A DNA stretch of 63,879 nt from Erythrobacter sp. UBA1916 (GCA_002337385.1 DDFY01000012.1:74635-138513), one strand, 5' to 3'. Positions 51,853-60,447 are shown, counted from the stretch's first letter. A program made the numbers and translations. The notes: generated from the sequence alone by a model not told the origin.

Positions 51853-53193
51853 ATGACTGACCCTAAGCCCGCCGCACGTGCCCTCGGGATCGACTTCGGG
51901 ACGACCAACTCCGTCATCGCAAGCACCCGCTACGACGGGAGCACGGCGCTGGTCGAATTTGCCGCGCCGGGCGGTCCCTCGGACGTATTTCGCTCCGCGC
52001 TGTGTTTCTGGCAGGACGATGCAATACGTGGCGGCTTGGGGCATGAGGCCGGCCCTTGGGCCATCGCCGAATTTCTCGATTTTCCCGAGGGCAGCCGCTT
52101 CCTCCAGTCTTTCAAGTCGCTCGCCGCAAATTCCCTGTTCGAAAGCGCCAGCCTGTTCGAAAGCGCCAGCCTGTTCGACAAGCGGCTGCGGTTCGAGGAG
52201 CTGGGGCAGATATTCCTGACCCATCTGCTGGCACATGCGGGCAACGCGCTGGACGATCTGCCCGAGCGGATCGTGGTCGGCCGCCCGGTGCGCTATGTTG
52301 GCGCGCGGCCGGATCCTGCTCTGGCTCGCACCCGGTATGACGCGATGTTCGCCATGCTCGGGCGCCAGATCCACTACGTCTACGAGCCGATCGGTGCGGC
52401 CTATAGCTTTGCCTCGCGCCTCGAAGGTCCCGCCAACCTGCTGGTGGCGGATTTCGGCGGCGGAACCAGCGATTTCTCTATCGTGCGCGTTGCTGAACGG
52501 GGCACGGCGCGGCGCTGCACACCGCTGGGCTCGGCCGGCATCGGCATTGCCGGAGACACGTTCGACTATCGGATCATGGACCACCTCGTGCTGCCCATGT
52601 TGGGGAAGGGCAGCACCTATCGCTCGTTCGACAAGGTGCTGGAGATTCCGGCTGGGCATTATGTCGACTTCGGCGACTGGTCGCGCCTTGCCCTGATGCG
52701 CAACCGGCGCACCCTCAATGAACTGGCGCAATTGCAGCGTAGTGCCACCGATCCCGATGCGATCGCGCGCATGATCGCGGTTATCGAGGGCGAGTTGGGA
52801 CATGCGCTTTATGAGGCTGTCGGGCAGGTAAAGCGCACGCTTTCGAGCGAGACGCAGGCCGGGTTCGTCTTTGAGGCACCGGGCCTTGCGATTGAGGCGG
52901 AAGTCAGCCGCGAGGAATTCGAAGGCTGGATCGCGCCAGACCTGCAGCGCATTGCACAGACAGTCGACACTGCGCTGGATCAGGCGGGCCTTGCCGCTGA
53001 CGACATCGATCACGTGTTCGTGACTGGCGGCTCTTCCCTGATTCCAGCGGTGCGCAGGCTGTTCGTGCAGCGCTTTGGCGAGGGCCGGATTGCGCAGGGC
53101 AATGAGCTCACCTCGATCGCTCATGGTCTTGGATTGATGGCAACCGATCCCGATCTTGCTGACTGGGTGATTGAGGATGAGGAACAGCCATGA
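51853..53193 (+). CDS. Hsp70-family protein (YegD-like)
   Basis: About 446 residues covering only the actin-like ATPase half of Hsp70; there is no C-terminal substrate-binding domain, as in YegD. The phosphate loops are GIDFGTTNSVIA (about 13-24) and VADFGGGTSDFSIVRV (about 198-213), with the adenosine motif VFVTGGSSLIPAVRRLF near 390. It contains an in-frame 18-bp tandem duplication (SLFESASLFESASLFD, around residue 100). ATG 51853 or GTG 51847 may start it. The stop overlaps the broken GreA/GreB-like gene. Partner proteins are unknown. Confidence 0.88.
   Translation: MTDPKPAARALGIDFGTTNSVIASTRYDGSTALVEFAAPGGPSDVFRSALCFWQDDAIRGGLGHEAGPWAIAEFLDFPEGSRFLQSFKSLAANSLFESASLFESASLFDKRLRFEELGQIFLTHLLAHAGNALDDLPERIVVGRPVRYVGARPDPALARTRYDAMFAMLGRQIHYVYEPIGAAYSFASRLEGPANLLVADFGGGTSDFSIVRVAERGTARRCTPLGSAGIGIAGDTFDYRIMDHLVLPMLGKGSTYRSFDKVLEIPAGHYVDFGDWSRLALMRNRRTLNELAQLQRSATDPDAIARMIAVIEGELGHALYEAVGQVKRTLSSETQAGFVFEAPGLAIEAEVSREEFEGWIAPDLQRIAQTVDTALDQAGLAADDIDHVFVTGGSSLIPAVRRLFVQRFGEGRIAQGNELTSIAHGLGLMATDPDLADWVIEDEEQP
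52135..52178 (+). repeat. 18-bp tandem repeat in the Hsp70-like gene
   Basis: Unit CTGTTCGAAAGCGCCAGC occurs twice exactly (52135-52152, 52153-52170) followed by the first 8 bases of a third. It encodes LFESAS-LFESAS-LFD, so the reading frame is kept. Confidence 0.95.
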
Positions 53194-53654
53194 GCGTTGC
53201 ATTCCGCCGCGAGGGCGATGATGAACACCTCGAGCCCAAGTTCGAGCTGCCCATTCCGCCCGGTCCCAATCTGGTCACTGCGCGAGGGCTTGCGCAGATT
53301 CATGCCAAGGTCGCCGAACTGGAAGCGGCGCTCGCAGGTTTGTCGGACGAAACCGAGATCGCCGCCCGCAAGCGCGATCTGCGCTATTGGCACACACGCT
53401 AGGCAACCGCCGAACTCATGGTTGAGCCCGACGGGAGCCGGGTTGCCTTCGGCACTACCGTGACGTTCGCGCTCAATGACCAGAACCGGACGATCACCAT
53501 CGTGGGAAATGACGAGGCTGATCCGGCAGCGGGCTTGCTGGCATTCTCGGCACCGCTGTGTCGGGCAATGATGGGCGGCGAGGTGGGGGACCTGCTCGAT
53601 TTTGCCAACAAGCCCGATGCGATCGAGATTCTCGCTATTCAGATGCCGACGTAG
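53190..53654 (+). pseudogene. GreA/GreB-family elongation factor interrupted by an amber codon
   Basis: The single reading frame encodes a full-size, about 154-residue, GreA/GreB-like protein. The N-terminal part (MSVAFRREGDDEHLEPKFEL... coiled-coil region to RYWHTR) and the C-terminal FKBP-like part (ATAELMVEPDGSRVAFGTTVTF... to IEILAIQMPT) are separated only by TAG at 53400-53402, codon 71. The expected residue there is Gln, so a CAG-to-TAG change explains it. The first half begins in ATGA overlap with the Hsp70-like gene. Restart at ATG 53418 could give a separate C-terminal domain. A sequencing error or amber suppression is also possible. Confidence 0.8.
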
Positions 53655-53758
53655 GGCACGCAAAGCGCCTGAGCCTATTGCCCGGTCTGCCCGTTGGTTC
53701 CTGTCCAGACTCTAGCGAATACCGGCGGACGGAAATTCTACCGCCCGCCGGCAAGCGA

Positions 53759-54313
53759 TCATGCCATTGCGGGCAATTCAGACGCTGAAACAGCCGGGAA
53801 GTCGATATCGGTTTGTGCAACGTTGTTCAGGAAGTTGGTGAACACATTCTCTGCGACCAGAGCAACGATTTCGATGATCTGGGCGTCATCGTAGCCCGCA
53901 TCGTGCAGGGCAGTGACATCGGACGTGGTGACGCGGCCGCGTTCGCGCGCAACCTTGTTGGCGAAGGAAACGGCGGCCTGCGCTTTCGGATCGTTTGACT
54001 GGCCATTGCGATTGAGGGCGATCTCTTCTTCATCAAGGCGCGCGAGGTTGAGGCCCAGATAGCTGTGAGCTGACAGGCAATAGTCGCAGCCGTTGACCTG
54101 GGCGACAGCCAGCGCGATCCGCTCGCGCGTCTTTACGTTCAGGGTTCGTGCCAGAGCTGCGTTCTGGCTGAGGTAGGCCTCCAGCGCGAGCGGGCTGAGC
54201 GCGATCAATCGAAACAGGTTGGGAACGCTACCGAGTGATTTCTCGACAGCATCGAGCAGGGGCTGCGAAGCGGCGGGGACGGCGTCACGGGCAGGGATAG
54301 CAATACGGGACAT
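53759..54313 (-). CDS. Carboxymuconolactone decarboxylase / AhpD-like peroxidase-related protein
   Basis: 184 residues. The AhpD-type redox motif CDYCLSAH (about 75-82) gives CxxC plus His, with ERIALAVAQVNG in front as in alkylhydroperoxidase-like proteins. The ending GYDDAQIIEIVALVAENVFTNFLNNVAQTD is typical of the uncharacterised peroxidase-related subgroup. ATG 54313 follows GGAG by 6 nt. It is likely cytoplasmic, in antioxidant defence. A Cys-less relative lies upstream at 54468. Confidence 0.9.
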   Translation of the reverse strand: MSRIAIPARDAVPAASQPLLDAVEKSLGSVPNLFRLIALSPLALEAYLSQNAALARTLNVKTRERIALAVAQVNGCDYCLSAHSYLGLNLARLDEEEIALNRNGQSNDPKAQAAVSFANKVARERGRVTTSDVTALHDAGYDDAQIIEIVALVAENVFTNFLNNVAQTDIDFPAVSASELPAMA

Positions 54314-54467
54314 TGAAGACTCCATGTGGTTCGATTTTACCGGGCAACCACCCGGCGTGGTTCCGATCTAGGAGTGGATGGGGCAGGCGATAATCGGGGC
54401 GCCGGGAAAGACATTCTTTCGCGCAGCGCAATGGTCCGGGAGGCGTCCGAGTTGCAGGAAGGACGGA

Positions 54468-54785
54468 TCAGCGCAGTGTTGTCGCCAGCTTTTCGATCTG
54501 CCTGATTTCAACCGAGCACAGGCCAAATGCCGCTGCGTGTTCGCGTGCCTCGATCAGATCATTGCCAGACTGGTCAAGCACGGCCTTCGCCAAGCGGATT
54601 GCCGCGGAGGATTTGGCCTCGAAGCTCCGACCGTCGCGCGCCGCGTCGATTTCTGCTTCGCTCAAACCGATGCGCTTGGCCCTTCGGATCAGGCTGACCT
54701 GAGTCCATGTGCCACTCTGCCCATCCTCGAGTGCGAGCACTATCTGAATGACGATCCTGGGGCTCAACTGCGTGCTGTCACTCAT
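54468..54785 (-). CDS. Small AhpD-like helical protein without the CxxC motif
   Basis: 105 residues. The stretch IGLSEAEIDAARDGRSFEAKSSAAIRLAKAVLDQSG, shown here only in outline from about 38 to 75, resembles the second half of carboxymuconolactone decarboxylase/AhpD proteins. The redox cysteines are absent; the only Cys is in FGLCSVE. It overlaps the upstream small gene by 4 nt. It may be a structural or regulatory partner of 53759-54313, but the function is unknown. Confidence 0.65.
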   Translation of the reverse strand: MSDSTQLSPRIVIQIVLALEDGQSGTWTQVSLIRRAKRIGLSEAEIDAARDGRSFEAKSSAAIRLAKAVLDQSGNDLIEAREHAAAFGLCSVEIRQIEKLATTLR

Positions 54786-55000
54786 CGCGGGGCCTCTGCG
54801 CCAAAACGCGAGATGCCACGCCGGGCAGCGGATGCCACGATCAGCAGCGATTGCAGCGCGGCCATGACATATGATCCACCCGTAGCCAGTTGTAACAAAA
54901 CCGCTTCCAATTCACCGATCAGGCGCGAGAGCGGATGCATGGCCCTGCGAAGGGACAATTCGATGTGTACGAGCATCGTTTTGATTGCGGCAGGGACCAA
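54782..55000 (-). CDS. Small hypothetical protein
   Basis: 72 residues (or fewer if the internal ATG is used). The middle is hydrophobic (GELEAVLLQLATGGSYVMAALQSLLIVASAA), possibly one or two helices, and the C-terminus is basic. It overlaps the AhpD-like gene start (ATGA). No family recognised. The call rests on this overlap and on frame openness only. Confidence 0.4.
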   Translation of the reverse strand: MVPAAIKTMLVHIELSLRRAMHPLSRLIGELEAVLLQLATGGSYVMAALQSLLIVASAARRGISRFGAEAPR

Positions 55001-55034
55001 CTCGTGTTTGGGTCTGGTCCCTGCCGCTCCCTGT

Positions 55035-55643
55035 TCAGAAGTTGTAGCTCAGGCCGACCAGGATCTGATGGCGTTCATATTCGTCGCCATAGCTACCGAA
55101 GTCGGTGTAGCGATATTCTGTCCGGGCAGAGATGTGATCAGTCACGGCATATTCCACGCCGCCACCAACAGACCAGCCGTCGAGATTTTCGCTGGTGCGG
55201 ATGGTCGATGTGCCATCAGCGAGGCTCGTGCGGACGCGCTGGTTGGCATAGCCGCCGCGGGCGAAAATCAGCGCCTTGTCGCCAACGATAAAACCAGCGC
55301 GCGCTGCGACATCAAAACTGTAGCGCGGGTCGATTTCAAACGCCTGCCCGTTGAGTTCGCCATAGAGCTTGTCTTCGGCCTCAAGGCTGAACCCGCCTTC
55401 GGCGCCAATCACGAAGCTGTCGGCAACGCGGTAGTTGTAACCGGCGTAAACGCCAAAGCTTGCAGCTTCGTGGGTGAGTTCTGCTTCGATAACGATGCCT
55501 TCGATGCCGTTGCCGATTTCGGTGCGGCTCCAGCCTGCATTTGCGCCGACGTAAGCTCCATCGAAGGTGTCCGCCATCGCGGGATAAGAGGTGAAGGCCG
55601 TTGCGGCCACGGCGGCGGTAATGATCGAGGGGAAAATTCTCAT
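55035..55643 (-). CDS. Outer-membrane beta-barrel protein (Omp25/OmpA-like fold)
   Basis: 202 residues: signal peptide (to about YPAMA), then DGAYVGANAGWSRTEIGNG and alternating beta-strands, ending VSRTEYRYTD-like and HQILVGLSYNF with a terminal Phe for BAM insertion. The small eight-stranded barrel class is abundant in alphaproteobacteria. No transport function is implied. Confidence 0.88.
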   Translation of the reverse strand: MRIFPSIITAAVAATAFTSYPAMADTFDGAYVGANAGWSRTEIGNGIEGIVIEAELTHEAASFGVYAGYNYRVADSFVIGAEGGFSLEAEDKLYGELNGQAFEIDPRYSFDVAARAGFIVGDKALIFARGGYANQRVRTSLADGTSTIRTSENLDGWSVGGGVEYAVTDHISARTEYRYTDFGSYGDEYERHQILVGLSYNF

Positions 55644-55757
55644 ACTTCGTCTCCTTTAGGGGTCACGGGATGTGATGGAGACGCAACTAGGGCTTGCAGA
55701 ACGCATCGATAATCGCCGAAAACGGCAACGAATTATTCCGCCAAGTGGAAGGTTGGA

Positions 55758-56654
55758 TCAGTTGATCAGACGGTTGGCTCGCAGCCTCTTGGCCGCAAAG
55801 TCGACAAAGCTGCGGACCTTGGCAGAGGCATGCCTTCCTTCCGGGTGGACGATGTGGATCGGCAGCGGCTCTTCCTCGAAATCGTTGAGGACTGTGAGCA
55901 AAAGCCCTTCGGTCAGGCATGGCCCGATCTGGTAGGACAGCAGGCGGCTGACGCCATGCCCGCCACGCACGGCCTCGATCACGGCAGCGTTGGAATTGCA
56001 GTAGATGGCGGGCTTCACCTTGATGCTCCGCTTGTGCTCACCCCCGAACCGCCATTCATCCGTCGGCCAGACAGTCACTGCTGAGATGATGCGATGGTCC
56101 GCCAGCTCCGTCGGGTCGCGCGGAACACCGTGTGTCTTGAAGTAGTCGGGGGAGCCACAAATGACCCTACGGACGCTGCCCACCCTGGTGGCCGAGAGGC
56201 TGGAATCGGGAAGGTGTCCGATGCGGATTGCAACGTCTATGCCCTCGTCGACGAGGTTCGCAACGCGATCGAGGAAGATCAGGCGGACCGTCAGCTCCGG
56301 ATAGAGGTCGAGAAACTCGGCAACGATCGGCATAATGTAGATCTGCCCAAACATGACCGATGCCGTTATAGCCAGCGTGCCGGTCGGTGTCGCATAGGAG
56401 CCGGCCGCGGATGCCTCGGCCTCTGCAATGTCGCCGAGAATTCTTTTGCAATCTTCAAAGTAGCGGCGCCCTGCATCGGTCAGTTGAACAGAGCGGGTCG
56501 TGCGAACGAACAAGCGCGCACCGACGAGATCTTCCAGCGCAGAGATCGCTCTGGTCACGGCAGGGGGGCTCATGTTGAGATCGCGGGCAGCGCCTGCGAA
56601 ACTGCCGGTTTCCGATACGCGAACGAACACCCGCATCGCATGAAATCTGTCCAT
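55758..56654 (-). CDS. LysR-family transcriptional regulator
   Basis: 298 residues. The HTH is FVRVSETGSFAGAARDLNMSPPAVTRAISALED; the effector domain includes GTLAITASVMFGQIYIMPIVAEFLDLYPEL. It is similar throughout to the regulator at 60605 (same phrases: RIGHLPDSS / RIGHLSDSS, SVRRVICGSPDYFKTHG / SVDQVLVASPDYLAKHG). It is divergent from the DUF1348 gene across about 270 nt, its probable target. ATG 56654 is used, not the upstream ATG at 56663. Confidence 0.9.
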   Translation of the reverse strand: MDRFHAMRVFVRVSETGSFAGAARDLNMSPPAVTRAISALEDLVGARLFVRTTRSVQLTDAGRRYFEDCKRILGDIAEAEASAAGSYATPTGTLAITASVMFGQIYIMPIVAEFLDLYPELTVRLIFLDRVANLVDEGIDVAIRIGHLPDSSLSATRVGSVRRVICGSPDYFKTHGVPRDPTELADHRIISAVTVWPTDEWRFGGEHKRSIKVKPAIYCNSNAAVIEAVRGGHGVSRLLSYQIGPCLTEGLLLTVLNDFEEEPLPIHIVHPEGRHASAKVRSFVDFAAKRLRANRLIN

Positions 56655-56922
56655 CAGTAACATCCTCGGTCAGGCGGTTCGCGAAGCTGCGCGATCATTC
56701 CACCTCGTGCAACAATCTCTTGCCGGTTAGCGAGGTTCTCGCTGGCGGGCGGCTGGCCTAATTCCACAGGGCAGCAAACGAACCGTCCCATCGTCTTGCA
56801 GCCTACGACGCGGTGCGTCTTTCCCTCATCGCACCGGCGTCCCCGCGTCCGGGCCGATCACGCCCCCAAACCCCAATCGGCCCGGGCGCCCCTTTTCCCT
56901 TAGGACCATTGGAGAAAACCTC

Positions 56923-57387
56923 ATGACAAGACCGCCTCTTCCACCTTTCAGCCTGGAAAGTGCACGCGAGAAAGTTCGCCTTGCCGAAGATGGCTGGAAC
57001 AGCTGCGATCCGTCGAAAGTGGCGCTTGCCTACACGCAGGACACCATATGGCGAAACCGGGTGGAGTTTCCGCAAGGGCGCGATGAAATCGAAGCCTTTC
57101 TGACCCGGAAATGGGCCAGTGAGCTGGATTACCGGCTGATCAAGGAACTCTGGGCTTTTCGCGAAAATCGCATCGCTGTTCGCTATGCCTACGAATATCG
57201 CAACGACAGCGGGAACTGGTTCCGCGCCTTTGGTAACGAGAATTGGGAGTTTGCCGAAGATGGCCTGATGCAACGGCGCCATGCAAGCATCAACGAAATG
57301 CCGATCCGCGAAGAGGACCGCCTGTTCCATTGGCCACTGGGGCGCAGGCCTGATGACCACCCTGGCCTGTCTGAACTGGGCCTTTGA
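56923..57387 (+). CDS. DUF1348 family protein (SnoaL/NTF2-like fold)
   Basis: 154 residues matching DUF1348 from end to end: LESAREKVRLAEDGWNSCDP, VALAYTQDTIWRNRVEF, ALTRKWASELDYRLIKELW-type segment and FAEDGLMQRRHASINEMPI. The fold is a cone-shaped alpha-beta barrel; the biochemical role is unknown. It commonly appears next to LysR regulators and redox genes, as here. Confidence 0.88.
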   Translation: MTRPPLPPFSLESAREKVRLAEDGWNSCDPSKVALAYTQDTIWRNRVEFPQGRDEIEAFLTRKWASELDYRLIKELWAFRENRIAVRYAYEYRNDSGNWFRAFGNENWEFAEDGLMQRRHASINEMPIREEDRLFHWPLGRRPDDHPGLSELGL

Positions 57388-57397
57388 TCCGTGCGGT

Positions 57398-57423
57398 GGG
57401 GAGCGTGTGCAGCGCTCCCCTTT
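57398..57423. terminator. Bidirectional terminator between DUF1348 and DoxX genes
   Basis: GGGGAGCG-N7-CGCTCCCC followed by TTT, between convergent genes ending at 57387 and 57429. Confidence 0.7.
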
Positions 57424-57428
57424 CGCCA

Positions 57429-57887
57429 TTATGCGTCACCAGCCTGCCGACCTTTGACGATCTGATGATCGATCGAAAGGCGTCCCGGGCCAAACACCAT
57501 CACTGCGCCAGCCAGGGCCAACCACCCAAGATGCGTGGACAACAGGGCATCGGGATAGACGAACAGCTGAATTACCATCGTCATCACGAACAGCGCCAGC
57601 GCTGCGAACCGGCTTCCCAGCCCCAGAGCGAGCATGATGGGAAAGATGTGCTCGCCATAGGTTGCAAGATGGGCGGCAATTTCGGGCGAAAGCAGCGGCA
57701 CGCGATATTCTTCCTCGAACAACCACATCGTGTTGTCTGAGACACTCAGCAGGCCATCGACTTTCGTGCGCGCAGACGACCAGAAAATGCCGCCAAGACC
57801 CAGCCGCAAGGCCAGCTTAGCCAAATCAGGGAGAAAGCCACCCTCGGCTTTCGAGGTGGGCAGGTGCAGGGCAAGTGTACTAGTCAT
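57429..57887 (-). CDS. DoxX-family membrane protein of the bufferin operon
   Basis: 152 residues with four hydrophobic segments (LGLGGIFWSSARTKVDG at the start, then IFPIMLALGLGSRFAALALFVMTMV and LGWLALAGAVMVFG) typical of DoxX. ATG 57887 has AAAGGAAAG upstream. It follows the DUF2063 gene by 24 nt as the last gene of a BufA-BufB-BufC-DoxX operon. DoxX-type proteins accompany many bufferin clusters (family knowledge). Confidence 0.87.
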   Translation of the reverse strand: MTSTLALHLPTSKAEGGFLPDLAKLALRLGLGGIFWSSARTKVDGLLSVSDNTMWLFEEEYRVPLLSPEIAAHLATYGEHIFPIMLALGLGSRFAALALFVMTMVIQLFVYPDALLSTHLGWLALAGAVMVFGPGRLSIDHQIVKGRQAGDA

Positions 57888-57911
57888 CGGACTTTCCTTT
57901 TTCTTCAACGG

Positions 57912-58649
57912 TTACCAATAGTTGTTCGTCGTCGGCACCAGACACCCGGCACGCAGCAGGTTGATGGTGAGGCGCAGTGCATCTGCGGCGATGTCTTCTT
58001 CGACGAATTGAACCAGGGCATCGCCAAGCGATGGAGAGTGTTCCAGTTGCAGGAGGAAGCGTGCAAAATGCGGCGGCATGGGCGCGTGGATCAGGCGAGC
58101 CTCGCGGCGGAAGATCGCCAGTGCTTCACCGTCCCAGACCTCAGGCGAGACGAAGTCATCCGATTTATGAGCCTCCCACAGGCTGGCAACCGGCCATTCA
58201 GAAATGAGAATTTGCGCGGCAGGCTGAAGCGTCAGTTGGCTGGCCAGCAATTTTTCAAGATCCTCGGCCAGATCGGCGGCTATCAACGGCCGCTCAGCCG
58301 AGTGCCAGACCACCAGTCGTGTCCATTCCAGAAGCGCAAGATCGGGAAGGTAGAAATAGTCCTTCAAGGGCTCAAAGCCTGCGACAAAGCCTGGAAAGGC
58401 AGCGCCATAGAGCGCGACCATCCGGTCAGCCGGCGGGTGACGCCGCACGAATTCTGCTGCGAGTGCCCTAAAATAGTCCTCACCGAGCATTTGGACCGTC
58501 ACGGGAAATATGCGGGCGAGTGCAGTTGTCAGGCTGACGACGACGTTGTTGCGGTAGATGTCAAAGCGCTCGACTTCACCGGCCACACCGTGAGGAACTG
58601 GTTGCGCTGGATCCAGAAGGGCAGTTGCGAACTCAGATTGCGACGGCAT
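57912..58649 (-). CDS. bufC: DUF2063 protein, BufC/MbnC-like partner
   Basis: 245 residues. The N-terminal DUF2063 domain (FATALLDPAQPVPHGVAG...RFDIYRNNVVVSLTTALARIFPVTVQMLGEDYFRALAAEFVR, outline only) is that of proteins that bind the leader of the precursor peptide and pair with the DUF692 enzyme. ATG 58649 overlaps the DUF692 gene by 17 nt, a coupling seen in such operons. The frame extends to 58829 but that region is inside the upstream gene. Confidence 0.87.
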   Translation of the reverse strand: MPSQSEFATALLDPAQPVPHGVAGEVERFDIYRNNVVVSLTTALARIFPVTVQMLGEDYFRALAAEFVRRHPPADRMVALYGAAFPGFVAGFEPLKDYFYLPDLALLEWTRLVVWHSAERPLIAADLAEDLEKLLASQLTLQPAAQILISEWPVASLWEAHKSDDFVSPEVWDGEALAIFRREARLIHAPMPPHFARFLLQLEHSPSLGDALVQFVEEDIAADALRLTINLLRAGCLVPTTNNYW

Positions 58650-59559
58650 GGTGTTCCTCCTGCTTATTCGTTGCCTCGCAAAGCAGCTGCTGAATGCGGG
58701 AGACCTCTGGCTGAAGCTCTGCGATGGGGGGTATGTCGTTGTCCCGTTCAAGCAGGACGGGCAGTGGACCCGCGCTCTCCAGAACTCTTGCGAGCAGGCT
58801 CCAGACCAGGTCGGATACCGGGGTGCCATGGCCGTCGATCAACAAGGGGCTGCCGGCCGAAGTATGGATCACATCGTGCCCGGCGACATGAATCTCGCCC
58901 ACGAGGTGCAACGGGAAGCGTGCAATGTAGCTGTGCGGATCGAAGCCCAGGTTGGCAGCGGAGACGACGACGTTGTTGATATCGAGCAGGAGGCCGCATC
59001 CGGTGCGTCTCGTCAGCTCGATCAGGAAATCGATCTCGTCCCAGTCGCTGTTCTCAAAACATAAATAGAGGGCAGGGTTCTCCAGCAGCAGTGGTCGACC
59101 GAGAAAATCCTGTGTTTCAGCAATGTTGTCTGCCACGCGTGCCAGATCGGCGCCGGTATAGGCCAGCGGCAGCAGGTCGTTGAAATAGGTTCCTTCGTAG
59201 CTTGACCAGGCGAGGTGTTCGGAAAACGAGGCAGCATTGCACCGCGCCAGCACTTTCTTGAGCGCGCGCAGATGCTCCTGGTCGGGCCGTTCGGCACCGC
59301 CCAGCGACAAGGCGACGCCATGGACGGAAACGGGATAGTTCTGGGCCACCGCATCCAGCAGGGCCAGATCTGGCCCGCCATCCATCATGAAGTTCTCCGC
59401 ATGGATTTCGGCGAAGCCAATCTCCAGGGCGGCATCGCTATCTTCACCGCGCCAGAAGCGGGCGTGTTCAGGGCGCAGGCCAAGGCCTGCAACCCGTGGC
59501 AGACTTACTGCGTTCAGGGCCAAATTGGCCGATCGAGGGGGGGCTGCCACGGGCCGCAT
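58633..59559 (-). CDS. bufB: DUF692 multinuclear iron enzyme, BufB/MbnB-like
   Basis: 308 residues, TIM-barrel DUF692 family: mixed-valent iron oxygenases that modify cysteines of ribosomal peptides (MbnB, TglH and BufB are characterised relatives). Likely metal ligands lie in SVHGVALSLGG, FSEHLAWS, LLENPALYL, LLLDINNVVVSA, GEIHVAGHD, LIDGHGTPV and LLERDNDI. It starts 3 nt after the precursor gene, so it should act on that peptide's conserved cysteines. Confidence 0.9.
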   Translation of the reverse strand: MRPVAAPPRSANLALNAVSLPRVAGLGLRPEHARFWRGEDSDAALEIGFAEIHAENFMMDGGPDLALLDAVAQNYPVSVHGVALSLGGAERPDQEHLRALKKVLARCNAASFSEHLAWSSYEGTYFNDLLPLAYTGADLARVADNIAETQDFLGRPLLLENPALYLCFENSDWDEIDFLIELTRRTGCGLLLDINNVVVSAANLGFDPHSYIARFPLHLVGEIHVAGHDVIHTSAGSPLLIDGHGTPVSDLVWSLLARVLESAGPLPVLLERDNDIPPIAELQPEVSRIQQLLCEATNKQEEHHAVAI

Positions 59560-59562
59560 TGT

Positions 59563-59859
59563 TCAGCGCCGCACTTCGCGGAAGGCAGTGAGTTGGCCGA
59601 AGCCGGTCGGCGAAGTCGGGGACCTGGTCTTCGTGCAGGTGCCAGTCGGTACCAGCTTCCAGGCATCGCCTTCGTAATCGACCTTGGAGGTGCCGGCGCA
59701 GGACGTGCCGGGTCCGGCAGAGCAGTCATTATAACCGGCAAGCGAAATGCCATAGCACTTCTCTCGCGCGGGCCTGCTTTGCGCCGAGGCATCGGCAACG
59801 ATGCCGGTCATGGCCGTGGCAACGACCCCGGCAAGAAATGCGGAACGGGAAAGGTTCAT
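59563..59859 (-). CDS. bufA: Bufferin precursor peptide (DUF2282, BufA1-like)
   Basis: 98 residues: an N-terminal signal peptide (SAFLAGVVATAMTGIVADASA) followed by a core with four conserved cysteines, in KCYGIS, YNDCSAG, TSCAGTSK and PTGTCTK. This is the DUF2282 signature. Family knowledge: the cysteines are modified by BufB-BufC to oxazolone/thioamide groups that bind copper in the periplasm. ATG 59859 begins the signal peptide; the longer frame to 59937 has no purpose. It is first in the operon after the YHS gene, with 87 nt between. Confidence 0.88.
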   Translation of the reverse strand: MNLSRSAFLAGVVATAMTGIVADASAQSRPAREKCYGISLAGYNDCSAGPGTSCAGTSKVDYEGDAWKLVPTGTCTKTRSPTSPTGFGQLTAFREVRR

Positions 59860-59946
59860 CGGTTTGGTCCTTTGATGGGAGGGGAAGGCAAGCGATGCGG
59901 CAGAGAGCGCGGAGGTAGCTGTGGCGCGCTGCCGCACCGCAATCGA

Positions 59947-60447
59947 TCAGCCCAGCGACTGAGGGGTCGCGTGTCGGATCTCGGGCCAGTTCTCGTTGGC
60001 CTTGGCGATGTTGCCGGGGATGTCGCGATTCCAGGCTACCGCAACGTCGGGATTGACGTTCAGATAGAGCTTGCCATCAACGATCTTCCAGACGTTTGGA
60101 TCACCATCGAGCTTCTTTTCCAGCGCCACACCCATGGCGCAGAAACCGCCGAACTGCGGGGCATATGCAGCCGGATTTGCTTTGAAGCGGTCGCGATTTG
60201 CGGCGCTTGCAAAGCGGTAGGTGGCGCCTTCATGGAAAGCGGTGAAGCTGGCAGAGCCCCGGGTTGGCTGGCCTACGGTGAAGTAAGCTACCGGATCGAA
60301 GCCATGCAGGGCGATGCCTGCTTCGTTGGTGTTCACCGCAGCCGGCGAATTGTCGATCACGGCCAATGCAGGGGTTCCTGCCAGCGTCATCGCGGCAATC
60401 GAGAGGCCGGCAGAAGCAGCCATGGTGGTCAGAAATTTGCGCGTCAT
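59947..60447 (-). CDS. Exported YHS-domain protein
   Basis: 166 residues: signal peptide (ending PALA), then the YHS region ALHGFDPVAYFTVGQPTRGS and RDRFKANPAAYAPQFGGFCAMG, which matches copper/heavy-metal-associated YHS-domain proteins with FGGFCAMG near the end. Placing it next to a copper-binding bufferin operon supports a metal-stress role. ATG 60447 is preferred; ATG 60462 is in frame. It may share a transcript with bufA downstream. Confidence 0.85.
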   Translation of the reverse strand: MTRKFLTTMAASAGLSIAAMTLAGTPALAVIDNSPAAVNTNEAGIALHGFDPVAYFTVGQPTRGSASFTAFHEGATYRFASAANRDRFKANPAAYAPQFGGFCAMGVALEKKLDGDPNVWKIVDGKLYLNVNPDVAVAWNRDIPGNIAKANENWPEIRHATPQSLG

